Positions 35,259-42,705 of a stretch of 64,000 nucleotides of DNA are shown in pieces. Numbering within the stretch: the stretch's first letter is position 1; each line of letters opens with the position of its first letter. The notes beneath the pieces were generated by a model. It worked only from the letters and a program-made list of their open reading frames with translations, was not told the origin of the DNA and made no database searches. The translations under genes were made by a program, and so were the position numbers. Origin of the DNA: Asinibacterium sp. OR53 (GTDB taxonomy: Bacteria; Bacteroidota; Bacteroidia; Chitinophagales; Chitinophagaceae); assembly GCF_000515315.1 (NCBI RefSeq), contig NZ_KI911562.1:2068501-2132500 (forward strand), written 5' to 3'.

Positions 35259-35693
35259 AAGTGTGATTTTTGAGTTGCAAAAGTGCAGATGCATTTTAAA
35301 TTGGTACTTATGCAAAAGGGAAATAGAGTTATGCAATGCGGAAATGTTTGATTTTCTATAAAATATATTCCCGACAGGCAACCTATTTTTAGTTTTGCCT
35401 GTACCATTGAAATTGTACAAGTGTTATTAAGCGATAATAATCCGGCCAGTAAGTAACTCAGTTGAGTGGTTTGTAGTTGATTTGAAGATGGTAGAAAATA
35501 AGAGGCAAAACACATTTAACTGGCACAAATGGTACATTTTCAACGGAAAAGCCAAGTATGGATAGCAGGAGGCGACAGCAAAATTTTGTAAAAATTGTCT
35601 ATAATTTTACAAATTCGCTAAACCATTCTACCATATCTTTGCCCTGTTAAGGGATTATTTCTCAATAAAATAGCCTTACTTTACAAATATTAA
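35259..35693. promoter_or_regulatory. 435-bp divergent regulatory region with dyad and two promoter types
   Basis: This gap separates the TonB receptor and the His-rich gene. It contains an ECF-type motif (35377-35405). An inverted repeat, TTTGTAAAAATT (35585-35596) and AATTTTACAAA (35603-35613), lies 21 bp upstream of a -7 element, TATCTTTG (35634-35641). CCCT-GTTA-AGGG (35642-35653) could be a small hairpin. A 25-codon ATG frame (35488-35565) has no protein-like features. A TTGCAA hexamer sits at 35275-35280. No gene is called. Confidence 0.5.
35377..35405 (+). promoter_or_regulatory. Candidate ECF promoter in the TonB/His-rich gap
   Basis: GGCAACC (35377-35383), 16 bases, then TGTACC (35400-35405). 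Order and spacing are identical to the sigma-gene copy. The next plus-strand gene is 288 bases downstream, so a long leader or a small transcript is implied. Confidence 0.5.
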
Positions 35694-36221
35694 ATGAACC
35701 GGAATTTATCCATAAAACTTAAAGCACTGTTCCTGCTGGTTGTATTTGCAACAAATACAGCAGTAGGTTTTGCCTGTGCAATAGGTGTAGATATGGGTTT
35801 TAATTCCCCACATCATAACGAAACAAAAGAGCCTGCGGAAGTGCATGTTCACGATGATGGAAAAAAGCATGTACATGAAAAAGAGCCGTCAGAAGTAACT
35901 CCTCATGCTCATGAGGATGGTATTAATCACCAACATGACAGTGAGCCGGCAAAACAAACTCCTGTTGATGGCAGCAACTTACTTACAAAAGACGATAGCG
36001 GATGCTGTACCAATAAAGTACAGGAGTTTCAAAATTTAGATAAAAATGTTTCAGTAAATACTGGTATCAATGTACCTGTATTTGTGGCAATCCTGAGCAC
36101 TTATTTTGATATTGATTTATCAACGGCTCTCAAAAATTTTCCTGTTGACTACAAGGCCCGTTTTTTCTATCCCCCACCACCACCTGACATACGCATAGCG
36201 ATTCAGCGTTTCCAGATTTGA
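35694..36221 (+). CDS. His-rich secreted protein with CC and poly-Pro motifs (HYC_CC_PP-like)
   Basis: A 175-aa protein with a signal peptide ending near TAVGFAC. A His-rich stretch follows (EVHVHDDGKKHVHEKEP, TPHAHEDGINHQHDSEP), arranged as three similar blocks, likely to bind Cu, Zn or Ni. Then come SGCCTNKVQEFQNLDKNV and the proline run YPPPPPDIR. CC plus PP in this order places it near the HYC_CC_PP family, with the HYC motif replaced by the histidine region (an isolated CAIG sits near residue 27). It is the first gene of system B. Role: periplasmic metal binding, inferred. Confidence 0.7.
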   Translation: MNRNLSIKLKALFLLVVFATNTAVGFACAIGVDMGFNSPHHNETKEPAEVHVHDDGKKHVHEKEPSEVTPHAHEDGINHQHDSEPAKQTPVDGSNLLTKDDSGCCTNKVQEFQNLDKNVSVNTGINVPVFVAILSTYFDIDLSTALKNFPVDYKARFFYPPPPPDIRIAIQRFQI

Positions 36222-36312
36222 TTACTGTAAAACTGGTGAAGCTTTTTGCTTCATCCAACTTCATTTTGCGTTCTGCAATTTGAGGCTATTTGTTTTACCG
36301 TAATCAATTTTT

Positions 36313-37503
36313 ATGTTCAGATATAGTATCATAGTTTTTCTTACCGGATTTATTAGTTTACAGTCAACAGCCCAGCAGGTGCTTACTGAAAACGAGGCTG
36401 TGGCCAAGGCGTTAGCTAATAATAAGAATATTCAGGCCGCATCACTGCAAGTAAAACAGCAGCAGCAGTTACTGAAGTCAGCAATCAATCTTCCCAATCC
36501 CGAGTTCTTTTTGGAAAGCCCGACAGGTAATTTTTATACCGGTAGCATTACACAATCATTCGAATTTCCTACCGTGTACAATAATCAGTATCGTTTGCAA
36601 AAGCGGCAAATAGGTGTGGCTCAAAAAGAAAAGCAGTTAACGGAAGCAGAGCTGAAGTACAGGGTTAAAATCTTATACCTGGAAATACAGTACGCCGATT
36701 CGCTTACCTCACAATTGTATATACAGGACACACTGTATGAAAAAATAAAACTGTCAGCCATTCGCCAGTTTAAAGCCGGGCAAATTGATTATCTGCAACA
36801 AACTTTTGCTGAAACGCAATATGGAGAAATTCATAATCAATACCAGCAATCGCTTATAAGAGCCGCATCTTTAAAGTCGCAATTACAATGGTTCACAGGC
36901 ATTAAAGATTCAATTTCGGTAGAGCCGTTGGTTGTTACGCAATCACAACCTCAATTTTTATATGCCCCTGATTCCACAACGTTACTTTCTAATCCTGCTG
37001 TACAGCTATTACAACAACAGGAGAATGTAGCCAAACAAAATATTTTATTGCAAAAAAGCAAAGCGTTGCCCGGATTGGCTTTTGGCTATTTCAACCAGGG
37101 CGAAAGAACCACAAAATGGTTGAACCGCTTCAGGGTTGGTGTAACTATCCCGCTATGGTTCGGACAGTATAAAAGTAAAATCAATGCAGCTAAAACAGAG
37201 CAGGAGGTTATTCAAAGTAAGCAACAGGGTTTACAGCAAGATTTATCTGCACAGGTTATAAGTGCCAATAGTGAAATGCAAACCAACTGGCAGTCTGTTC
37301 AATATTATCAGCAAACTGGTTTACGAAAAGCACAGGAAGTCATTACTACTTCACAACGCTTTTTTGTAAGTGGCGAAATTGATTATATCAGTTTATTAAG
37401 AAACAGCAATGATGCTTACAATGTTTATCAAAAATATCTTGAAGCAGTAAGAAATTACAATCTCAGTGTTATCAATCACAAATATTTAATGGGTCAGTTA
37501 TGA
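36313..37503 (+). CDS. TolC-family outer-membrane protein (system B)
   Basis: A 396-aa channel subunit with a signal peptide ending QSTAQQV. Repeats of the TolC type begin LTENEAVAKALANNKNIQAAS and PGLAFGYFNQGERTTKWLNRFRVGVTIPLWFGQ. Long helices carry Gln-rich coiled coils (KQQQQLL). The C-terminal helix pattern YISLLRNSNDAYNVYQKYLEAVRNYN matches heavy-metal CzcC/CusC types. The stop overlaps the adaptor start by four bases. The permease of this system is probably the intact gene at 42706. Confidence 0.88.
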   Translation: MFRYSIIVFLTGFISLQSTAQQVLTENEAVAKALANNKNIQAASLQVKQQQQLLKSAINLPNPEFFLESPTGNFYTGSITQSFEFPTVYNNQYRLQKRQIGVAQKEKQLTEAELKYRVKILYLEIQYADSLTSQLYIQDTLYEKIKLSAIRQFKAGQIDYLQQTFAETQYGEIHNQYQQSLIRAASLKSQLQWFTGIKDSISVEPLVVTQSQPQFLYAPDSTTLLSNPAVQLLQQQENVAKQNILLQKSKALPGLAFGYFNQGERTTKWLNRFRVGVTIPLWFGQYKSKINAAKTEQEVIQSKQQGLQQDLSAQVISANSEMQTNWQSVQYYQQTGLRKAQEVITTSQRFFVSGEIDYISLLRNSNDAYNVYQKYLEAVRNYNLSVINHKYLMGQL

Positions 37504-39170
37504 AACGATTAATCATTCAATTTTTATTAGGGTTATTACCAATACTTGTATTTGCACACGGCGGCGAAGACCACGGCGATGCCAAAAAAACAAGTATCTC
37601 ACCTGCAAGTTACTTTTCTTCCGAAGCCACTTCGGAAATCTATGAAGTGCTGCTAAAGTACAAACCTATAGTACCTGGCAAGGAAACATCTCTTCGGTTG
37701 TACTTAAGCGAATACAATACAAATAACCCTATTGACAGTGCCAAACTGGAAGTAACGGTAGCCGATAATCCCAATATAAAGATTGCTGTTGTACGGATTG
37801 ATAAAGGCGTATTTGAATTAAAAACCACATTTCCGGCAAAGAAAGCCTACAATCTTGTAGTCAATATCAATAGTTATGCTGGTATTGACCTAATCCAGTT
37901 AAACAATGTTGAAGCAGGAAAAGAATTGGCCCCACCGGCTACAGAAAGTACACCACACTCTAATTGGTACAGCAGCAATTGGTTTTTTGGATTGATAGGT
38001 CTATTGCTTGGCTTATTAGTTATGTTTTTTGTAAACAAAAGCCGCAGCAGGAAAATGATTACAGCAGCCATTATTCTTTTCTGCCTTTTACCAACGGCTA
38101 CATATAATACCGTATCGGCACATGATGGACACGATGAAGCTGGTGCTTCAAAAAGCGGTGGCGGTTCAACAACATTTATTGTTGAAAAAGAAACGCAGTT
38201 TCTTTTTAATATTCAAACACAAAAGATAGGGACAGGTGATTTTAATGAATCATCACTTTTATTAGGAACTGTAATTGCCGCCCCGCAAGGCCGGGCTGTT
38301 ATACAATCACCCCAGGCAGGCAAAATTGTTTCTCTAAGGGTAACTCCAGGCCAGCGGGTTGGTAAAGGACAGGTGGTAGCTGTTATAGAACAACAGGTAG
38401 ATGCCGGAACGCAAATCAGTATTATTTCGCAAAGTAATAGTGTAAATGCCGAGTATGAAGCCGCCAAAGCACAATATGACAGGTTGCTGGGGATAGCAGA
38501 CATTGCAGCAAAAAAAGATATTACCGAAGCTAAAGCCCGTTATGAAAGTGCAAAGAAAAATAAAGCACTTTTTGATGCAAATACCGGTAGAAATACAGGC
38601 AGTACAAAAGCCATAACTCTCACTTCTCCTGTTAGCGGCATTGTCGGCACTTTTAATTATGCTATCGGTGCAGTGGTAAATAGCGGCGAGACCCTTTTTG
38701 AAATAACCAACCTTGACCAGGTTTTTGTAGAAGCACAGGTATTTGCAGCAGATGCTGAAAAATTAAAATCCGCCACTGGATTTACCACTATTTCAAATAC
38801 AGATACACTGGTTTACAAACTAAAAATGATTAATGCTGCCCAATCAGTAAATACAGGTAACCAATCTCAGAAAGTAGTGTTTGAAATCATCAATCCTAAA
38901 AGCCAGTTTAAAATCGGTGAAAATGTAAATGTACGAATGACAGGAACTAACATCATTCGGCAAGTAGTATTGCCCAATGATGCCATTACAGATGTAAATG
39001 GTAAACCTGCTGTTTTTGTAAAAGATAAAGCCGAGCAATACAGCATCAGCTTTATTGTAAAAGGCCAGAGTAATGATAAGTTCACCGTCATCAGCAAAGG
39101 TGCAGAAGATGGTGAACGGATAGTTACGGCCAATGTGTATCAGATGAAAATGATGTATCTAAACCAATAA
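37500..39170 (+). CDS. RND adaptor with extra N-terminal half and internal signal-like segment
   Basis: A 556-aa protein, about 150-200 residues longer than a usual CzcB/CusB. It starts with a signal peptide and HGGEDHGDA. A beta-rich domain of about 120 residues follows (ATSEIYEVLLKYKPIVPGKETSL). A membrane helix comes next (FFGLIGLLLGLLVMFFV, about 163-179). A second signal-peptide-like stretch begins at Met186 (MITAAIILFCLLPTATY), then HDGHDEAG. The adaptor core begins near residue 220 with TFIVEKETQFLFNIQTQKIG. It reads as two secreted proteins fused, one CzcB-like. Barrel-sandwich (GRAVIQSPQAGKIVSLRV) and hairpin regions are intact. Confidence 0.85.
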   Translation: MKRLIIQFLLGLLPILVFAHGGEDHGDAKKTSISPASYFSSEATSEIYEVLLKYKPIVPGKETSLRLYLSEYNTNNPIDSAKLEVTVADNPNIKIAVVRIDKGVFELKTTFPAKKAYNLVVNINSYAGIDLIQLNNVEAGKELAPPATESTPHSNWYSSNWFFGLIGLLLGLLVMFFVNKSRSRKMITAAIILFCLLPTATYNTVSAHDGHDEAGASKSGGGSTTFIVEKETQFLFNIQTQKIGTGDFNESSLLLGTVIAAPQGRAVIQSPQAGKIVSLRVTPGQRVGKGQVVAVIEQQVDAGTQISIISQSNSVNAEYEAAKAQYDRLLGIADIAAKKDITEAKARYESAKKNKALFDANTGRNTGSTKAITLTSPVSGIVGTFNYAIGAVVNSGETLFEITNLDQVFVEAQVFAADAEKLKSATGFTTISNTDTLVYKLKMINAAQSVNTGNQSQKVVFEIINPKSQFKIGENVNVRMTGTNIIRQVVLPNDAITDVNGKPAVFVKDKAEQYSISFIVKGQSNDKFTVISKGAEDGERIVTANVYQMKMMYLNQ

Positions 39171-39185
39171 TTAAAATAAACAAAC

Positions 39186-39635
39186 ATGAGAAAGTTATTA
39201 ATGATGTGCCTGTTGCTGGTAACTGCCACCGCAACCTTTGCACAAAACAGCGACAAAGAAGCTGTAAAGTCAGTGCTTGACAATTACAAAAAAGCAATTG
39301 AAAAATTAGACACTACTGGTGTAGTGAATCTATTCGTAAAAGATTCCAAAGTGTATGAACAGGCAAGCGACGAGGGCACAATCGGCCATTACCTGGAACA
39401 TCACTTAGGCCCCGAACTGAAAGAATTTAAATCATTCGCCTTCAGTAATTACAAAGTGGATGTAACAGTTGCAGGGGAATATGCCTTTTCAACTGAGACC
39501 TATATCTACACCATCATTCTTGCAAAGGATGCCAAAGAAATAAAAAGCCAGGGAGTAGCCACTTCAGTTTTAAGAAAAACAAAAGAAGGGTGGAAAATTG
39601 TGCAGACACACTCTTCATTCAGAAAAGCAAAATAA
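39186..39635 (+). CDS. NTF2/SnoaL-like secreted protein
   Basis: A 149-aa protein with a signal peptide (ending TATFAQN). The mature part has an NTF2-like cone fold pattern: DKEAVKSVLDNYKKAIEKLDTTGVVNLFVKDS, then HYLEHHLGPELKEFKSFAF, and a C-terminal TKEGWKIVQTHSSFRK strand. The HYLEHH segment could bind a metal. DUF4440/SnoaL-like relatives are often of unknown substrate. It sits 15 bp after the adaptor, in the system B transcript. Confidence 0.78.
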   Translation: MRKLLMMCLLLVTATATFAQNSDKEAVKSVLDNYKKAIEKLDTTGVVNLFVKDSKVYEQASDEGTIGHYLEHHLGPELKEFKSFAFSNYKVDVTVAGEYAFSTETYIYTIILAKDAKEIKSQGVATSVLRKTKEGWKIVQTHSSFRKAK

Positions 39636-39660
39636 ATCTCAAACTATAAAAAGAAAAAAA

Positions 39661-40017
39661 ATGAAACAAATCAGAATCATCCTTTCAATGGCAATAGCGG
39701 TTTTTTGTTTTACTGCTGTAAATGCACAATCAACAAAAACAAAAAGTAAAGCACCAACTGCAGATACAGTTGTTTACCAATGCCCCATGAAATGTGAGGG
39801 AGATAAAACTTATGACAAGGCAGGTAAATGCCCTAAATGCAATATGAATTTGAAAGCTGTATCAAAACCGGTTACCGCCATTTACCAATGCCCTATGAAA
39901 TGTGAAGGAGATAAAACTTACGATAAAGCAGGGAAATGTCCTAAGTGCAACATGAACCTGGCTAAGGTACAGGCAAAAAATTCATCAGGCAATCATAACG
40001 GCCATACTCATAATTAA
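39661..40017 (+). CDS. Secreted protein with two HMBD-type motifs
   Basis: A 118-aa protein from the ATG at 39661 (MKQIRIILSMAIAVFCFTAV); a longer frame overlaps the NTF2-like gene and lacks a signal. After the cleavage site (VNAQS) come two near-identical units: CPMKCEGDKTYDKAGKCPKC followed by NMNL. The DNA repeats every 108 bp. Here CPMKC adds a cysteine not found in the usual CPMHP. A His tail follows (SGNHNGHTHN). It is a probable periplasmic copper or silver buffer in system B. Confidence 0.82.
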   Translation: MKQIRIILSMAIAVFCFTAVNAQSTKTKSKAPTADTVVYQCPMKCEGDKTYDKAGKCPKCNMNLKAVSKPVTAIYQCPMKCEGDKTYDKAGKCPKCNMNLAKVQAKNSSGNHNGHTHN

Positions 40018-40038
40018 CTAATCAATTAAATAAAACAA

Positions 40039-41034
40039 ATGAAACAAGTATTAAAAATTACCATTGCAATTTTCGCTATCGGAACAGTTGCAGTTTTTGC
40101 AGCATGTAATAACAGCGGCGATAAAAAGGCATCCACAACAGATTCAACAAAAATAGCAATGGCGCATGAAGGCGGCGACCATATTTATGCCTGTCCCATG
40201 CACCCGGAAGTAACGGGCAAAGAAGGTGATACCTGCCCAAAATGCGGAATGAAACTGGAGCATAATGACAATGCCGGTGGTCCAAGTAATGTTAGTATGC
40301 AGTTTACTTCTGCCCCTTCATCACCAAATGCTAATGAAGAGGTTACTTTATCAATGACCCCCAAATTAAAAGATAAACCTACAGAGCAGGTGCCCTTAGA
40401 TGTTGAACATACTAAAAAGATACACCTCATTGTGGTTAGCGATGACCTTAGCTGGTTTGACCACATACATCCTGAGCTGAATGCAGATGGTTCTTATACG
40501 GTAAAGGAGAAATTTCCAACCGCTGGCAAATACACTTTGTTTGCTGACTATAAGCCAAGCGGTGCCAATCATACAGTTGATTATCTGAATGTAACTGTAG
40601 CAGGTACAGTGCCAGCAGCAAAAGTTTATGGGGCAGATAAATTAACCGGTACAGCAGGTGATGGGTTCTCAGTTTCACTTACTCCTGAAGGCGGTAAATT
40701 TTTAACCAACATGGCTATGCATATTAACGGTGTAATGATGCTGAATGGTAAAGAGGTAGATGTAAACACTTTGGAAGATTACCTCGGCGCAAAAGCCCAC
40801 ATGGTAGTGGTAAGCCTTGCTGATAAAAAGTATTTGCATGTTCATCCAAGTGTGGAAGGCGGCAAATTTGATTTGCATACAACATTTGATAAGCCGGGTG
40901 TATATCGTGGCTGGATACAATTCCAGAGTAAAGGGAAAGTTTACACCAGTGACTTTGTAATGAATGTAGCGGAAGGTAATGCCGATAATATGAAAGGCAT
41001 GGATATGAAGAAGGATGAACATGAGAAGCATTAA
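40039..41034 (+). CDS. HMBD lipoprotein with Ig-like metal-binding domains
   Basis: A 331-aa lipoprotein (lipobox VFAACNNSG). One HMBD motif is near residues 50-73 (CPMHPEVTGKEGDTCPKC). Two beta-sandwich domains follow (MQFTSAPSSPNANEEVTLSMTP and DGFSVSLTPEGGKFLTNMAMHI). Each has His-rich loops: HTKKIHLIVVSDDLSWFDHIHPEL and HMVVVSLADKKYLHVHPSVE. The C-terminal tail ends MKGMDMKKDEHEKH. The HxHP repeats suggest a copper site like that of CopC/YcnI-type proteins, but I assign no known family name. It is a likely periplasmic metal carrier for the neighbouring pump. Confidence 0.72.
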   Translation: MKQVLKITIAIFAIGTVAVFAACNNSGDKKASTTDSTKIAMAHEGGDHIYACPMHPEVTGKEGDTCPKCGMKLEHNDNAGGPSNVSMQFTSAPSSPNANEEVTLSMTPKLKDKPTEQVPLDVEHTKKIHLIVVSDDLSWFDHIHPELNADGSYTVKEKFPTAGKYTLFADYKPSGANHTVDYLNVTVAGTVPAAKVYGADKLTGTAGDGFSVSLTPEGGKFLTNMAMHINGVMMLNGKEVDVNTLEDYLGAKAHMVVVSLADKKYLHVHPSVEGGKFDLHTTFDKPGVYRGWIQFQSKGKVYTSDFVMNVAEGNADNMKGMDMKKDEHEKH

Positions 41035-41070
41035 TATTCAATTTATTTTCTAACAATAAAATTTAAAACA

Positions 41071-41499
41071 ATGAAAAAAATAACAATTCTGATGATAGTA
41101 ATGCTGATTGCAGCTTTTACAACATTTGCTCAGCATAGCGGCGGCGACCATAAACATGGTTCACCACATGGTGGAACAGTTAAGTCTGCCGGTGATTTTC
41201 ATATTGAAGTAAGTGTAAAAGATGGTATGGTGATGGCCTATTTACTGGATGGGAAAGAAAAAGCGATGAAGAATACAGGTGTAACAGGAACGGCGGTTAT
41301 TCAAACGGCCGACGGACAAACTTCAACCATTACATTAATTCCAAACGGTAATGAAGGCTTTATGTACACACTGGACAAAGCTAAAAAGTACAACAAGGCC
41401 ATTGTAACATTTACAACAGGAGGAAAAACCGCATCGGCATCGTTTGACCTGACCGCAAAGGCCAAGCCTGCAGCAGATGGGCATGACCATCAACATTAA
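41071..41499 (+). CDS. Small His-rich secreted protein
   Basis: A 142-aa protein. Its signal peptide ends TTFAQHS. His-rich ends flank a beta-rich core: the N-terminus of the mature part is HSGGDHKHGSPHGGTV, the C-terminus DGHDHQH. The core (FHIEVSVKDGMVMAYLLDG, TAVIQTADGQTSTITLIP) looks like a CusF/FixH-sized beta-sandwich. I know no exact family. It is the last gene before a 13-bp perfect hairpin, so it probably ends the transcript. Function: periplasmic metal binding, inferred. Confidence 0.68.
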   Translation: MKKITILMIVMLIAAFTTFAQHSGGDHKHGSPHGGTVKSAGDFHIEVSVKDGMVMAYLLDGKEKAMKNTGVTGTAVIQTADGQTSTITLIPNGNEGFMYTLDKAKKYNKAIVTFTTGGKTASASFDLTAKAKPAADGHDHQH

Positions 41500-41507
41500 T
41501 CCGTAAA

Positions 41508-41540
41508 ATATCATGGCAGGCTATCCACCTGCCATGATAT
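41508..41540. terminator. Perfect 13-bp hairpin after the His-rich gene
   Basis: ATATCATGGCAGG (41508-41520) and its exact complement (41528-41540) are separated by seven bases. No run of Ts follows, so termination would not be classical; a stabilising or bidirectional role is possible. Confidence 0.55.
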
Positions 41541-41594
41541 AAATTAATTGTATTGCTTTTATTAGTGCCGATAAGAAATTATTTACTACAACGT

Positions 41595-42506
41595 ATGTTA
41601 GAGCCTGCGCAAAAATATGATGCTGAAGTTAAATTGAGACTGATACCGGATATAATTCCGGGATGGAAAACAATTGTAAAATTAGTTTGCGTTACGGTAC
41701 TTTTTGGTTTCTCAATCTGGTGGCTCAATCACACTTCGGATTTACAGGGCTTTTGGAACAGCTTCATTATGGACAAGAAGGTGCCTGCATCATTTTGCGA
41801 ACAGGTGCATATAAACAGCCCGGTTCGTCAGCCAGTCAATACTTTCAGTAACATAGTTTATCTGCTTACCGCCGTCATAATTTTAAGTGGTCTATGGAAG
41901 AGCAGACATGCCAATACCAAAGGACATTTATCTGAAAGCAATATTTTCTGTCTTCTTTTTTCAATTGTGTTGCTGTATGTTTTTGTTGCCAGTACTTTTT
42001 ATCATGCTTCTCTTATCGGAATAGCTCATACACTTGATTACTCCGCAGTATTTTCTTTTTCGCTCTTCCCTTTTATGTTTTTTTTATATCAATGGTCGCT
42101 TTTGAAAAAGAAAACATTGTCAATTTCAGAAAGGCGAAAATCAGAAATCCTGTTTTTATTGATTTTTTCCGGTGCTAATCTTGGGCTGGCTTTGCTAACG
42201 CCAAAGGGCAAGGAACAGATGGTAGCCATATTACTCGTTTTGCTGTTTTTGATATCAGCTATTATCACCGTTATAGTTGAGAAACATAAGCCCGGTACCA
42301 ATTATCTTGTTTTCACCATTATTGCAGTTATAGCGGCTGTTATTTTGTTTGAGTTTGATAAATATAAAATTATATGCAACCCGGAAAGTTTTTTTCAGCC
42401 GCATAGTCTTTGGAATATTTCCATTGGATTATCGGCCTTTTGGTTTTATCTGTATATGCGTTCTGAAACAAAGCCGGGGGCATTAATTGTAAAATTGAAA
42501 CAATAA
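41595..42506 (+). CDS. Ceramidase-like (CREST superfamily) membrane protein
   Basis: A 303-aa protein from ATG 41595; a TTG-start extension to 41553 is less likely. It has about seven to eight membrane helices (IVKLVCVTVLFGFSIWWLN, NIVYLLTAVIILSGLW, IFCLLFSIVLLYVFVAS, ILFLLIFSGANLGLALL). Motifs fit the CREST hydrolase fold: FCEQVHINSPVRQPVNTFSN, ASTFYHAS (S-x-x-x-H), LDYSAV (Asp) and QPHSLWNI (His). These are the metal-ligand positions of alkaline ceramidases. A zinc-dependent membrane hydrolase is likely; its link to copper is unknown. Confidence 0.75.
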   Translation: MLEPAQKYDAEVKLRLIPDIIPGWKTIVKLVCVTVLFGFSIWWLNHTSDLQGFWNSFIMDKKVPASFCEQVHINSPVRQPVNTFSNIVYLLTAVIILSGLWKSRHANTKGHLSESNIFCLLFSIVLLYVFVASTFYHASLIGIAHTLDYSAVFSFSLFPFMFFLYQWSLLKKKTLSISERRKSEILFLLIFSGANLGLALLTPKGKEQMVAILLVLLFLISAIITVIVEKHKPGTNYLVFTIIAVIAAVILFEFDKYKIICNPESFFQPHSLWNISIGLSAFWFYLYMRSETKPGALIVKLKQ

Positions 42507-42705
42507 TACTCTTACTATGAACAAAACTGTGGTTAAGGTTTGATGGTGAACAACAGCCGGCCTGCTGCCCTCTTTCCATTCAGCAGTGATGGAGTTTTTT
42601 TCTCAGCAGCAGGCGCCTGTTTGTTATGCGATGCAATAATAATTGACAGAACTAAGCCCGGATATATTACAATTTAAAAATTTAATATTTAATAAATAAA
42701 TCAAG
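42507..42705. other. 199-bp gap before the system B permease
   Basis: It holds an 8-bp inverted repeat, GCCTGCTG (42560-42567) and CAGCAGGC (42607-42614). This encloses a weak stem TCCAT/ATGGA (42575-42593) followed by seven Ts (42595-42601). It may terminate the ceramidase-like transcript. No small gene with protein-like features was found; the AT-rich end (42660-42700) likely carries the permease leader. Confidence 0.35.

Noticed and set aside
35488..35565. 25-codon frame in the TonB/His-rich gap
   Set aside because: No signal, membrane helix or motif, and no coupling to a neighbour.
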